From NCBI GenBank assembly GCA_965212595.1, contig CBDBVE010000001.1, positions 310,001-374,000 on the forward strand: a stretch of DNA of 64,000 nt, given 5' to 3'. This document shows positions 26,408 through 35,092 of the stretch, in pieces. How positions within the stretch are numbered: position 1 is the first letter of the stretch; every line of letters starts with the position of its first letter. The stretch comes from Poritiphilus sp965212595 (GTDB taxonomy: Bacteria > Bacteroidota > Bacteroidia > Flavobacteriales > Flavobacteriaceae). The notes below the pieces were generated by a model. The model did not search any database and was not told where the DNA came from. It was given only the letters and a program-made list of their open reading frames with translations. The position numbers and the translations under genes are program-made.

Positions 26408-26803
26408 TTACAATTCCTCCACCAGCTGAATATTATTGCCACAGGTGTCATTAAAAACTGCAACTTTTACGGTCCCCATTTCCGTTGGTTGCATGCTGAA
26501 TTCAACACTGAGATTTGTAAGTCGGTCATATTCACTTTGAACATCTTCAACATCGAACTGGGTGTACGGAATTCCTGCTTCCATCAAAGCATCTTGATAG
26601 ACTTTCGACGGCTCAAAGTGAACTGGAGCAGGTTCTAATAAGAGCTCTGGTCCGTCTTGAGCTTCTTTTGAAACTAATGTCAACCATCTATTTCCACCTC
26701 CCAATGGCACATCCTTCTTTTTTAGGAAGCCTAATTTTTCAGTGTAAAATTTTAAAGCTTTCTCCTGGTCCCGAACCGGAATGCTAATTAATGTTACTTT
26801 CAT
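26408..26803 (-). CDS. VOC (glyoxalase/bleomycin-resistance fold) protein
   Basis: A 131-residue protein with the beta-alpha-beta-beta-beta module twice: LISIPVRDQEKALKFYTEKLGFLKKKDVP, then IPYTQFDVEDVQSEYDRLTN and VKVAVFNDTCGNNIQLVEEL. The final Glu is in the usual metal-ligand place (NIQLVE), while the first His position is replaced by Ser/Ile, so metal binding is uncertain. Substrate unknown. 43 bp downstream of the DUF2200 gene on the same strand. Confidence 0.87.
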   Translation of the reverse strand: MKVTLISIPVRDQEKALKFYTEKLGFLKKKDVPLGGGNRWLTLVSKEAQDGPELLLEPAPVHFEPSKVYQDALMEAGIPYTQFDVEDVQSEYDRLTNLSVEFSMQPTEMGTVKVAVFNDTCGNNIQLVEEL

Positions 26804-26845
26804 CTTTGATTATTTGCTTATTCTTCAAAGTTCTGAGGTTGGTTT

Positions 26846-27214
26846 TTATTTTGCTTCGCGTAAAATCTTCTCCATTTTACGGCCCTTTGCTAATTCATCT
26901 ACTAACTTGTCCATATATCTGGCCTGTCTCGTTAGTACGGTGTCAATTTCTTCAATTCTATAACCGCAGATCACTCCTTTAATCAGATGTGCATTTGGAT
27001 GTAAATTTGCCTTTTGAAAGAAGGTTTCAATGGTTACCTTGCTATCAATTAACTCATGCAGTTTATCGCTATTGAAGCCGGTTAACCACTCTATCACCTG
27101 CTCTAGCTCTTCCCTGGTTCTTCCATTTTTCTCTATTCTATTTAGGTAATGAGGGTAAATAGAAGCGAATGTAATTTCTGCGACGCGTTTGTCGTGCTCT
27201 GGTGTGGTTGCCAT
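26846..27214 (-). CDS. DUF2200 family protein
   Basis: A 122-residue protein. FASIYPHYLNRIEKNGRTREELEQVIEWLTGF and the closing GVICGYRIEEIDTVLTRQARYMDKLVDELAKG match DUF2200 over its full length. Small helical cytoplasmic protein; function unknown. 10 bp from the DUF4199 gene, forming a probable operon with it and the VOC gene. Confidence 0.85.
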   Translation of the reverse strand: MATTPEHDKRVAEITFASIYPHYLNRIEKNGRTREELEQVIEWLTGFNSDKLHELIDSKVTIETFFQKANLHPNAHLIKGVICGYRIEEIDTVLTRQARYMDKLVDELAKGRKMEKILREAK

Positions 27215-27224
27215 CTTATTTAAT

Positions 27225-27755
27225 TTAAAGTTCTTTAGTTTTCATGGTTGAAGCCTTTTGTTTTTTCTTTAGGATGAGCGCACTTACCAAAGCCACAATA
27301 AGCCCAATAGGAAATACTTCAAAATACGTTAGTAAAATTACGAAAAGCGGGTTCTTGCACATTTCCTTAAAGTCCGCCATTTCGGCGGTTTTGGCTTGTA
27401 AATCTGCCTCAGGAGTTTGCTCAAGAACATAGGAAATATATACATCTATAAAATCGGGTACAAACACATAATAATAAAAAAGCCAAATGACCACGTATAC
27501 CGTGGAAGCCACCAAAGCAATCAATGTACCAGTTCTAAAGGCTTTGCCAAAAGAGATAAAACCGTTTAGCTGTTTGTTTCTGTAATTTCTGACGCCGAAA
27601 TAAATAAGCGAAAAGATCAATACCATTACCGTATAACCAACTACATCGTTCCCTTTATATTGGGTATCGCTATACATCATATTGACGTTTACAATCATAT
27701 TGATACAGAGGATTGCACCCGTGATCAGTCCAAAAATCAAGATGATTCTTTTCAT
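27225..27755 (-). CDS. DUF4199 family membrane protein
   Basis: A 176-residue protein with four membrane helices, the second pair separated by a long acidic loop (YISYVLEQTPEADLQAKTAEMADFKEMCKNP), as in DUF4199. Common in Bacteroidota; function unknown. First gene of the DUF4199-DUF2200-VOC set. An inverted repeat lies in its upstream region. Confidence 0.8.
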   Translation of the reverse strand: MKRIILIFGLITGAILCINMIVNVNMMYSDTQYKGNDVVGYTVMVLIFSLIYFGVRNYRNKQLNGFISFGKAFRTGTLIALVASTVYVVIWLFYYYVFVPDFIDVYISYVLEQTPEADLQAKTAEMADFKEMCKNPLFVILLTYFEVFPIGLIVALVSALILKKKQKASTMKTKEL

Positions 27756-27813
27756 AATTTTAGCCTTTTAAATTTGGCCACTAAGCTAAATTTTGTAACC
27801 CTATTTTAGTTCA

Positions 27814-27862
27814 TACTTTAGTACTGATTTTGGATTTCGGCAATAAAAATCGTACTAAAGTA
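27814..27862. repeat. 17-bp inverted repeat upstream of DUF4199 gene
   Basis: TACTTTAGTACTGATTTT (27814-27831) faces the mirror copy of TACTTTAGTACGATTTT (27846-27862) across 14 bp. Arms differ by one base insertion. It begins 10 bp after the LuxR-type gene's stop, so it may be a terminator of that gene or an operator of the DUF4199 promoter. There is no U-tract, which favours an operator. Confidence 0.5.
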
Positions 27863-27871
27863 CTATCTGGT

Positions 27872-28339
27872 TCATTCCGCAATTTTAAGCGCTTTCGCTT
27901 TCACAATAGCTTGTGCTCGCCTTTTTACGTTCATCTTTGTATAAAGATTAGAAATATGGGTTTTAACTGTACTTATTGAAAGGAATAAGTTATTTGCAAT
28001 ATCAGAATTGCTATGTCCTTTTATTATTAATTGTAGGATTTCGTATTCCCGCCGGGTAAGCTTGAGCTTTTGCAATTCTACTTCATTGATTGTAAAACGC
28101 TCTGATTGTGGTACAATTATTTCCTTTTCAATGACTACGTGCTCAATCTTTGGCTTTATTAATTGGTTTGCCACCCATACGCCCAAAACTGTAAAGAAAA
28201 CGGCAATCATACCTATGTATATGTCTATGGCGTTGTCTACAATCAAAAATTGCCATTGTAGCCATTTCAGGACAAAGACCAATATGGCTAAAATACACCC
28301 GTATATAAAAACATGTTTGTAATCCTTTAATAGCATCAT
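27872..28339 (-). CDS. Membrane-anchored LuxR-type HTH regulator
   Basis: A 155-residue protein: two membrane helices (about 8-27 and 33-58) and a C-terminal LuxR/NarL helix-turn-helix (about 88-150; LTRREYEILQLIIKGHSNSDIANNLFLSISTVKTHISNLYTKM). There is no receiver domain. This compact 2TM-HTH form is seen in Bacteroidota. A likely regulator of the adjacent DUF4199 gene. Confidence 0.85.
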   Translation of the reverse strand: MMLLKDYKHVFIYGCILAILVFVLKWLQWQFLIVDNAIDIYIGMIAVFFTVLGVWVANQLIKPKIEHVVIEKEIIVPQSERFTINEVELQKLKLTRREYEILQLIIKGHSNSDIANNLFLSISTVKTHISNLYTKMNVKRRAQAIVKAKALKIAE

Positions 28340-28393
28340 TGTTTCGGTTGGTCTTAGTCGCAGGCCCTATAGAGTACAGCCATTGTTGTAAAG
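28340..28393. repeat. Short intergenic palindrome copy
   Basis: CGGTTGGTCTTAGTCGCAGG (left, near 28345) and ACAGCCATTGTTGTAA (right, 28376-28391) are arm-like, with almost no centre. It fills the whole gap between the LuxR-type start and the next stop. Confidence 0.45.
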
Positions 28394-28398
28394 GTATC

Positions 28399-28965
28399 TT
28401 AATTCATAATTCGAACAAATGTACCCTCATAAAAAAGTCCTGTCGGCTCATTGTTCTCCGTAAACTGCACAGATTTCATATGATATGCGTTCTCATTTAC
28501 CCATTTATAGGTATAAACCCTGTAGGTTCCTTCAGTCTCACCCTCAAAAGACAATTTTAATTCAACATTTCCATCTATATCTACAGTTCCTTTTCCATTT
28601 CCTGCTCTTATGGTTCCAAAACTTGATAAATGAAAAACTTCTTTAGTATTTGGATTGTAAGACCAAAAAATATGTCCATTTGGTTCAGGTCCATCTATAA
28701 TTGAAAGAAGACTGTTATCTGTATTAATCTGTCTTGAAATGGTATGGTGGTTTGGGATTTTTATTGTTTCGGTGCCACTTCCCCAGTTGTGGGTCCAATT
28801 ATCATCTTTGAGCGTCCATTCACCGATGAATTTGCCAAATGGATTAGATGACACATCATCACTATTTTTTCCATTCAATTCGTATTCAATAGCTGTTTTT
28901 TGGGCAAATCCTTCTGTAGAATTTAAAATCAATATCAATAAGAAACATTTTATAGCAATTTTCAT
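28399..28965 (-). CDS. Secreted DUF1579-like protein
   Basis: A 188-residue protein with a signal peptide (MKIAIKCFLLILILNSTEGFAQ) followed by a beta-barrel-like domain: FGKFIGEWTLKDDNWTH, GHIFWSYNPNTKEVFHLSSFG and LKLSFEGETEGTYRVYTYKWVNENAYHMKSV. This pattern (x-G-x-W near the N-terminus) matches DUF1579/lipocalin-like proteins. Function unknown. It sits between two palindrome copies. Confidence 0.65.
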   Translation of the reverse strand: MKIAIKCFLLILILNSTEGFAQKTAIEYELNGKNSDDVSSNPFGKFIGEWTLKDDNWTHNWGSGTETIKIPNHHTISRQINTDNSLLSIIDGPEPNGHIFWSYNPNTKEVFHLSSFGTIRAGNGKGTVDIDGNVELKLSFEGETEGTYRVYTYKWVNENAYHMKSVQFTENNEPTGLFYEGTFVRIMN

Positions 28966-28981
28966 AGAGGTCTTGGATATT

Positions 28982-29190
28982 GTTTACCACGATCCTGGCT
29001 CCTACTTCTCTGGCAGCTGGTGGCCTTGGTGGACTAAAATGATTTCGGTAGGGCCAAGGGCCATTATTAATTACAAATTACTAATTATTAGAAATCAATG
29101 AATAATTTATAATCAACAATTAATAATTCACTGCCGACGCCTATAGCCTTGGGCGGCTTGCGGACCGTATATGGCAGTTGTTATTGAGCG
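28982..29190. repeat. Intergenic palindrome copy with direct repeat
   Basis: The left arm GTTTACCACGATCCTGGCTC starts 17 bp before the left gene's start. The right arm ATGGCAGTTGTTATTGAGCG ends 20 bp after the hydrolase stop. The centre (29036-29134) is a 99-bp block repeated at 30131-30229. Confidence 0.65.
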
Positions 29191-29209
29191 TAATTCATTG
29201 CATTTTGAG

Positions 29210-30061
29210 TTAATTATCCAGGACAAATTTTTTAAGGTGACTGGACATTACCTCTGGATGAGTCATCCACATATCGTGAGATGCATCGGGAATCTTAACA
29301 TGTTTGGCATTCGGAGTAGTACTAATTAAGGTTTTATTCGTACAAGTCAAAACTGGCATAACCTTTTCTGAGGTTATAATCATAATAGGAAGGTCGAATA
29401 CCGTATTTAAATTTGGGAATGGATTATCGGAATTTGCAAGTGCTTCCATTTCAGGTAAATTTAATTTGAGTGCTTGCAAGGCCTGCGGAGGTATCTGGTT
29501 CTGAATATCTTCCCCAACAAAAAATTCAAAAATTGCTTTCATAACGAGCGTAGTATCCTTTGTTCCAAAGGAGGTTCTTAGTTTTTCTATCAGTCCTTTC
29601 TTTGTTGCCATTAAGGATTCATCGCATCCCGCGATGCTTAATATTGGAGGCTCCGACACGGTGATTGATGCTAATCTATCTTGATATTTATTGGCATAGG
29701 CCAATGCCACCAGTCCACCATAAGAATGTCCGACAACATTAAATTTTTCCACCCCCAGTTGCTGTCTCAATTTTTCAAGATCTTCAGCCTCTGTTATTGG
29801 ACTAAAAGATGTCCCTTTCCTGTATATTTTTTTGTTTGGATAATTGTAGTGCCTGCTGTAAGTGATGACATGAAATTCCTTGCCTAACAATTCTAATTGT
29901 GGTAGAAAGACGCGATAATCTTCTTGGCTCCCATGAACAAATATGATGGTTTCACCTTCGCCAGTCTCCTTGAAAAATAATCCGTTTTCTTGAATATAGC
30001 CAAAACCAAAAATCATTAATGCCACTAATGCTACAAAAGTTATTGGTTTAAGTCTTTCCAT
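29210..30061 (-). CDS. Alpha/beta hydrolase, exported
   Basis: A 283-residue alpha/beta hydrolase with an N-terminal hydrophobic signal or anchor (about 7-24). IIFVHGSQEDYRVF is the oxyanion-hole segment, VVGHSYGGLVAL the nucleophile elbow (Ser), and DASHDMWMTHP the catalytic His. Substrate unknown; esterase or peptidase are the usual activities. The gene is flanked by two palindromes that share a 99-bp direct repeat, as if it were a separate cassette. Confidence 0.87.
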   Translation of the reverse strand: MERLKPITFVALVALMIFGFGYIQENGLFFKETGEGETIIFVHGSQEDYRVFLPQLELLGKEFHVITYSRHYNYPNKKIYRKGTSFSPITEAEDLEKLRQQLGVEKFNVVGHSYGGLVALAYANKYQDRLASITVSEPPILSIAGCDESLMATKKGLIEKLRTSFGTKDTTLVMKAIFEFFVGEDIQNQIPPQALQALKLNLPEMEALANSDNPFPNLNTVFDLPIMIITSEKVMPVLTCTNKTLISTTPNAKHVKIPDASHDMWMTHPEVMSSHLKKFVLDN

Positions 30062-30078
30062 GGTACGTCTAATTTATG

Positions 30079-30229
30079 TTTTACAACGGTCCAGGTTTAT
30101 CCTTCTCAGCCGCGGGAGGATTCTGTAGATAAAAATGATTTGGCCGGGCCTGGGGCCATTATTAATTACAAATTACTGATTATTAGAAATCAATGAGCAA
30201 TTTATAGTCAATAAAAAATAGTTCACTGC
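30079..30229. repeat. Intergenic palindrome copy (right arm unclear)
   Basis: The left arm TTTACAACGGTCCAGG (30080-30095) begins 18 bp upstream of the hydrolase start. The centre 30131-30229 duplicates 29036-29134. The right arm after 30229 is not recognised. Confidence 0.6.
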
Positions 30230-30308
30230 AGGCAATAATTTAATGAGTCTAATGATTTCATCTTCAGATCTCAATTTTAAAACATCTATTACATTTCATA
30301 AGCTATCA

Positions 30309-32540
30309 TTACGTTTTCTTCATATCTAAGAGCGTGGCCAATTCTTTACCATAATCGATAAATGCAACGGTTTCATCTGTCCGTGCTAATTTGATTTTAT
30401 CAAAGATGATTAGTGCCTCGCCATTACTTTCTAAATGATAGATCTGATGATTTTCGAAGAAACGAATGATTTCATCTGTAAAAAATAATCGAATTTCAGA
30501 CTCCTTATTCCCCATAATCAGGAATTTTTTAGAAAAATCTGGATACATCTTAAAATCTATATCCTTATATCCGGTAAATGCCATTACTCTGTCGAATAGA
30601 TGTTCAAATACTCCTTCTTTTTCCATTGTGAAAATGGGTATCTTTTTATTTAATTTTAGGACCATTAGCGTCGTATTAAACGTCTCGGCAGTAAAAGCTG
30701 CGCCTTCACTGAAAGTTACATCAGCAATTTCCCATGACACATTTAAATCTTTATAATTTCCGTTGAGACAATTTAATTTGCGTTCAATAGGCCTTATTTC
30801 AAAAAAGTGAAAGTTCTTTAGATACGTAGTATTCCAATCTATTTGATTTGTGTATTGGTAATCCTTTTCATTCGCCAAATTTTGTAATCGAATCTGCCTT
30901 GGCGATAATTTAGCGACAGAATTGTTTAAAGCAATTTTTAAAGCTCTATTATGAGTAGATGATGAAACATGCGAATCTAGGCCTCTTATTACAACCTCCC
31001 CGCCCGTATTCTTTTGCATTTTTAAGTAATCTACAAGGTAGTCCATGTAGGTCAGGCCTACTAACCTTGTTTCCGATAAATCAATATTGACATCCGCCCC
31101 AGAAGGGATTTGAGTCACCAACTTATCGATTTTTAAGATGCCTAAAAAATTTGCGACCCCTTTAATGTTTAAATCGTAACGACCACCTGGTTTCTCAACC
31201 AAATTTGAACCCGAATTATAAACCATTTTAAAAAAACGAGGTATAGATACCCTTGCCAATAGCATATGACTTACCATTGCCAATAATAATCCACCAAGTA
31301 ATCCGATTAATAAATTGGTATAAAGGGTTAAAACCATTGTAAAAACAAAGAATATTAATTGCTCAGTTCCTTGAAAATAAGCCTGTTTAAAAACGGCGGG
31401 TGAAGCCAATTTAAATCCTGTATAAACGAGCAAAATAGCAAAAGCACATAGTGGTACCTGCGTCATTATTGGACTTAATGCCACAATAAAAAGTAACAAC
31501 AAAAGTCCTTGATACATATTAGACCACCTTGTCTTTGCACCATTATGGATATTGACCGTGCTTCTAATAATTACAGCAATAATGGGCAAACCTCCAATCA
31601 AACCAGCCACCACCGTACTTAATCCAATACCTGTCAAATCCTTATTCAAGTCGGTCTTTCTTTTATAAGGGTCAATTTTGTCGATTGCTTTCGCAATGGC
31701 TAATGATTCAATACTTGTTATGATTAAAATGGATAATACGGTTGTCCAGAATTCAATTGTATTAATTTTACTGAAATTCGGATGCATTATTGAATCCATA
31801 ATATTATCGGGAATGTCCAACAATAGATTAGGCCCTACTTCATAGGCCTTTCCAAAGAATGAAAGCGTATGTTGGTCAAAGAAATTGAAGATATATACAA
31901 ATGGAATGGAAAGGATTATGACCCACATTGGGGCAGGCAAAATATGGAAAAACCGATTAGAGATTTTGGAATTAAACAATAATAAAAGTAAGCCTGTCAA
32001 AGCAATAATCAACACAAAAGGATTGGCTTGAGGTAAGTATACAACCGCATCAATGAGGTTTTGTACAATACTTGGGCTATCAGAATGTGTGCCCATGGCA
32101 ACATGGATTTGTTTTGCAAATATGATAATGCCGATGGCAGCCAAAATGCCATGAATCACAGAAGAATGGAAGATGTCTGCCAATCTACCCAATTTCAATA
32201 ACCCCAATAACATTTGAATTGCACCTGAAACAACCACAGCTGCCAATACATAATTAAAGGCTTGCCCAGAACCATCATCCATCAATGCGATACCCAAAAG
32301 TATGACCCCAATAACCCCTTTGGCAGGTCCGTTGACCGATATATGACCACCCCGATAAAGGGTTGTTACAATACCGCCCACAATCGCTGAAATAACACCT
32401 GACATCGCAGGTGCTCCAGCGGCCAAGGCAATACCTAATGAAAGAGGTAAAGCTATGAGTGCGACACTCACCGCTGCGATTAAATCACTTTGCCAATTTT
32501 CAATTAATCCCCGAATACCTTTTTTGGGTGTAGCTTCCAT
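30309..32540 (-). CDS. SulP family anion transporter
   Basis: A 743-residue transporter: a SulP core of about 12-14 membrane segments (residues 10-430; ALPLSLGIALAAGAPAMSGVISAIVGGIV, SVNGPAKGVIGVI, LTGIGLSTVVAGLIGGLPIIAVIIRS), a STAS-like domain (about 460-560) and a further ~190-residue C-terminal domain with no name I know. Bacterial SulP proteins move bicarbonate, sulfate or dicarboxylates. The APAMSGV and GGLPIIAVIIRSTVN segments put it in the group often annotated as bicarbonate transporters in Bacteroidota; carbonic anhydrase is not adjacent. Confidence 0.9.
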   Translation of the reverse strand: MEATPKKGIRGLIENWQSDLIAAVSVALIALPLSLGIALAAGAPAMSGVISAIVGGIVTTLYRGGHISVNGPAKGVIGVILLGIALMDDGSGQAFNYVLAAVVVSGAIQMLLGLLKLGRLADIFHSSVIHGILAAIGIIIFAKQIHVAMGTHSDSPSIVQNLIDAVVYLPQANPFVLIIALTGLLLLLFNSKISNRFFHILPAPMWVIILSIPFVYIFNFFDQHTLSFFGKAYEVGPNLLLDIPDNIMDSIMHPNFSKINTIEFWTTVLSILIITSIESLAIAKAIDKIDPYKRKTDLNKDLTGIGLSTVVAGLIGGLPIIAVIIRSTVNIHNGAKTRWSNMYQGLLLLLFIVALSPIMTQVPLCAFAILLVYTGFKLASPAVFKQAYFQGTEQLIFFVFTMVLTLYTNLLIGLLGGLLLAMVSHMLLARVSIPRFFKMVYNSGSNLVEKPGGRYDLNIKGVANFLGILKIDKLVTQIPSGADVNIDLSETRLVGLTYMDYLVDYLKMQKNTGGEVVIRGLDSHVSSSTHNRALKIALNNSVAKLSPRQIRLQNLANEKDYQYTNQIDWNTTYLKNFHFFEIRPIERKLNCLNGNYKDLNVSWEIADVTFSEGAAFTAETFNTTLMVLKLNKKIPIFTMEKEGVFEHLFDRVMAFTGYKDIDFKMYPDFSKKFLIMGNKESEIRLFFTDEIIRFFENHQIYHLESNGEALIIFDKIKLARTDETVAFIDYGKELATLLDMKKT

Positions 32541-32729
32541 TTATTTGATCATCGAATGGTTTGTAAACTTTAACACAGCCAACGAAAATAGTAAATATTC
32601 GGAATTACTAGAGTTGAGTGGGGAGCGCTGTTCGGGAATTCGGAAAAATGTAACTGTCTTCTTGTAAATGAATTTTTGAAAATACGAAGTTTTTATTTGA
32701 GGTATTCTTGTTTTATTTGTTGAATGCCA

Positions 32730-32930
32730 AAGGTCTCGTATAACCATCAGTTACGGGCTTATATGCTTTAATTTTAAGTTTTGATATTGATTTAAGCAAT
32801 TCCTGGTAGATTCGTTTAAGCCTGCCCTGAGCATTGCTGAAATTCAAAATATATTTTGAGTTGAAAGCAGCAAACGTAGTTTGTCGAAGGCTAGTGGAAT
32901 CCGCCATAATTGCTGTTATACATTGTAATA
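32730..32930. repeat. Diverged intergenic palindrome; remaining gap empty
   Basis: AAGGTCTCGTATAACCATCA (near 32729) is a left arm and AATTGCTGTTATACATTGTA (near 32909) a right arm, ending just before a stop at 32936. The 395-bp gap 32541-32935 otherwise holds only AT-rich sequence and open frames without coding character. Confidence 0.4.
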
Positions 32931-32935
32931 GCGCG

Positions 32936-33508
32936 TTATTTTTTATTTTCATACAGTTCAATTGCTTTTAAATATTTCAAACCGCCACTCTTAGTTTGGT
33001 CGTGAATAAATCCATTCAATTCAGGATGATTTTTGTCAATCCAATTTACAAGTCCGTCTCTGGTTTTAACAAATATCGAATCATTGAAAACTACATATTT
33101 TGTTGTTTCAATGCTGGCTATTTTATCATTTTCGAAACGGATAATTTGATTAGTGACGATTGGTTCTTTGTGAAGGAAAGAGATTCTTTTGTCCGTTTTT
33201 GAAATTTGAGCTTTTACAATTTCGTTTTCTTGCTGGATTTCGAGGATTTTATAAGTCGGGTCAAATACCGAATCCCATTTTAGCCATTCAATATATTCAT
33301 TCTTTAAAAATGTCTGTTCATAGTCATATTCGGTTTCCTTTGTCAAAAGACTATCAGTCAACAAACTTTCTATTCCAGAAACATTTGATTTGTCAAGAGC
33401 TTCATAATAATTTTTTGCAATTCCTAATCTATCCGTTTCCTTCTCAGGATTTTTACAAGACACAAATCCGATTATGAATAGGGATAGGAGCGTTATAATT
33501 TTGTTCAT
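32936..33508 (-). CDS. Lipoprotein, SnoaL/NTF2-like
   Basis: A 190-residue lipoprotein (IIGFVSC, Cys18). RLGIAKNYYEALDKSNVSGIESLLTDSLLTKET is the NTF2-like helical start, and the strands continue in TNQIIRFENDKIASIETTKYVVFND. The C-terminal 50 residues (DKNHPELNGFIHDQTKSGGLKYLKAIELYENK) are extra. Ligand unknown. The gene lies between two palindrome copies. Confidence 0.7.
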   Translation of the reverse strand: MNKIITLLSLFIIGFVSCKNPEKETDRLGIAKNYYEALDKSNVSGIESLLTDSLLTKETEYDYEQTFLKNEYIEWLKWDSVFDPTYKILEIQQENEIVKAQISKTDKRISFLHKEPIVTNQIIRFENDKIASIETTKYVVFNDSIFVKTRDGLVNWIDKNHPELNGFIHDQTKSGGLKYLKAIELYENKK

Positions 33509-33531
33509 TTGTTTTTGGATTAGTCTAATGT

Positions 33532-33572
33532 GCTACAACGGCCCTGGCTATGACTCCATGGCCAGCGCCAGG
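33532..33572. repeat. Short intergenic palindrome
   Basis: GCTACAACGGCCCTGGCTAT then GACTCCATGGCCAGCGCCAGG; CCTGGC and GCCAGG pair. 35 of about 38 bases recur at 43236-43273. A classical right arm is missing; the stop of the next gene follows at 33578. Confidence 0.65.
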
Positions 33573-33577
33573 TGGTT

Positions 33578-34267
33578 TTATTCTAAGTTCTCTCTAATGT
33601 ATTCTCTTATTTCTCCGATTTTGGCTTTATTACCTTTTATAGCACTTTCACGGTCAAACCTATTAACTTTTAATTTCCATAAATAACTTTTTACCAGATT
33701 TTTTTCTTTTTGGCTTAAGTTTAAAGGTTGTTTTATGCCAATAATATTTCCCTGTTCGTCATAAATAAAATTTGGCGAAATAGAATTATTAATTCTTTCA
33801 AAATAATTTCTCATATATTTATTTTCATCGTACTCCTCGGTAAATTTTCGGTGCAGTTTATACCTAACTTCATATAAATCGATTATAGTTTTTCTTAATG
33901 AGTCATTTTGAATTATTTCCAACCCTATGGACTTTAAAGTTTCGTACCCTGAAGTGTTTTGTATGGTCAAAAAATCTCTGGTTAGAAAAAAGTAATAAGT
34001 CGCTAAAGAGTCGTTATCGACTTCTATATTATCAATAATTTTTCTAAAATAATTTGCAGCTTTGATGTTGTATTTAATAGATTTTTCGTCATTGTCCAAA
34101 TCAATGCTATCCCGTTCTAAACCATTGTAGATTTCAGTCAAAATTGTTTTCTCAGTCCATCTTTCTTTTCTGTTTTCATTCCATCTGTCTAACAAAAAAG
34201 CAAAAGTAACCGCGAAAAATACTGAGAGAAATTCAAATAGGTATTTTTTTAGGTTTAGAAATTTCAT
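33578..34267 (-). CDS. DUF6090-like single-pass membrane protein
   Basis: A 229-residue protein. Near the N-terminus KYLFEFLSVFFAVTFAFLLDRWNENRKER is a membrane helix with a conserved LDRWNE continuation, typical of the flavobacterial DUF6090 group; the rest is a long helical, charged domain. The frame can be extended to 34375, but that part is the palindrome, and the ATG at 34267 is chosen. Function unknown. Confidence 0.75.
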   Translation of the reverse strand: MKFLNLKKYLFEFLSVFFAVTFAFLLDRWNENRKERWTEKTILTEIYNGLERDSIDLDNDEKSIKYNIKAANYFRKIIDNIEVDNDSLATYYFFLTRDFLTIQNTSGYETLKSIGLEIIQNDSLRKTIIDLYEVRYKLHRKFTEEYDENKYMRNYFERINNSISPNFIYDEQGNIIGIKQPLNLSQKEKNLVKSYLWKLKVNRFDRESAIKGNKAKIGEIREYIRENLE

Positions 34268-34302
34268 TTTCAATCTATTATGTCTGAGATTTTTTTCAAA
34301 TT

Positions 34303-34486
34303 GCCTACAACGGTCCCGGCTATGATTTCGTTGTGACTTCAAGCTGCGACTCCGCCTTGGCAAGTCTCGCTGCAAAGGAGCAGCATAGAAATCAGGCTTT
34401 CGGATTGTTAATGAGATAAATGTAGGACTTTTTCTTCCTCTTAACCAACTTGCGCAGCACTGAATTATAGCCGCTGTTGTATGCAG
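34303..34486. repeat. Intergenic palindrome, GGCTATG type
   Basis: The left arm GCCTACAACGGTCCCGGCTA (34303) and right arm TATAGCCGCTGTTGTATGC (34468-34486) pair as GC-TACAAC and GGCTAT with an unequal 6-by-3 interior loop. The right arm ends 3 bp from the VOC stop. Confidence 0.8.
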
Positions 34487-34489
34487 TTT

Positions 34490-34912
34490 TTAAATCTCGG
34501 GATCATAACAAACAAATTCGACAATATTTGATTCTGGATCTTTGATAAATATTGATTTCCATTTAACCCATTCAAAAATCTTAGTCACATATTCTATTTT
34601 ATTTTTTTTACATAGGATAAGTATTTCTTCATAATCTAATTTTTCGATTTCGAGAGCGAAATGATGTAATGCAGTATGCTCAGGTATTATAGTTTTCAAC
34701 GCTTCATTAAAGGCAGTTAGATTATTCTTTGCAAATAATGCTAAGGTCTGAGTATGGCCACCAACACCATCGTTAATTTTGAAAAAAGTATAATTCTCAG
34801 ATTCATTCATTAATTCAAATCCTATAGTTTTCAGATAGAAATTTTTCATCAATTCCATATCATTTACCCGCAGAACTATTTCTCCTAAGCCTTTAACTTT
34901 ATGTCCGATCAT
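34490..34912 (-). CDS. VOC family protein
   Basis: A 140-residue VOC-fold protein: GLGEIVLRVNDMELMKNFYLKTIGFELMNES opens the first module, HHFALEIEKLDYEEILILCKK and FIKDPESNIVEFVCYDPE the second. The final E (NIVEFV) and the H in HHFALEI fit two metal ligands of glyoxalase-like enzymes. Substrate unknown. Cassette-like: palindromes lie directly on both sides. Confidence 0.85.
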   Translation of the reverse strand: MIGHKVKGLGEIVLRVNDMELMKNFYLKTIGFELMNESENYTFFKINDGVGGHTQTLALFAKNNLTAFNEALKTIIPEHTALHHFALEIEKLDYEEILILCKKNKIEYVTKIFEWVKWKSIFIKDPESNIVEFVCYDPEI

Positions 34913-34928
34913 TTTTTGTTTTCAAATT

Positions 34929-35085
34929 GCTTACAACGGTCCTGGCTATGCCCAGTAGCGAAATTCCAAAATCCAAATTACTTTACGCCTGGAATGTTTA
35001 AATCTGTTGTTTAGTTTAAAATTAGGAAAAACCTTCGGTCTTACGTTCGGGCGTCATGGTGTATATCCGTTGTTATAAGCTGTAC
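34929..35085. repeat. Intergenic palindrome, mixed type
   Basis: The left arm GCTTACAACGGTCCTGGCTA (34929) is of the GGCTATG type. The right arm GGTGTATATCCGTTGTTATA (35059) mixes GTGTATA and CCGTTGTTA. The centre shares a segment with the copy near 20170. Confidence 0.75.
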
Positions 35086-35092
35086 TGATTCC

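Noticed and set aside
28982..30229. Insertion sequence or transposon around the hydrolase
   Set aside because: No transposase, no short terminal inverted repeats at the 99-bp repeats and no target duplication could be seen.
32713..32961. 82-codon minus-strand frame in the gap before the lipoprotein gene
   Set aside because: It overlaps the end of the real lipoprotein gene and runs through a palindrome; composition is not protein-like and no domain is visible.
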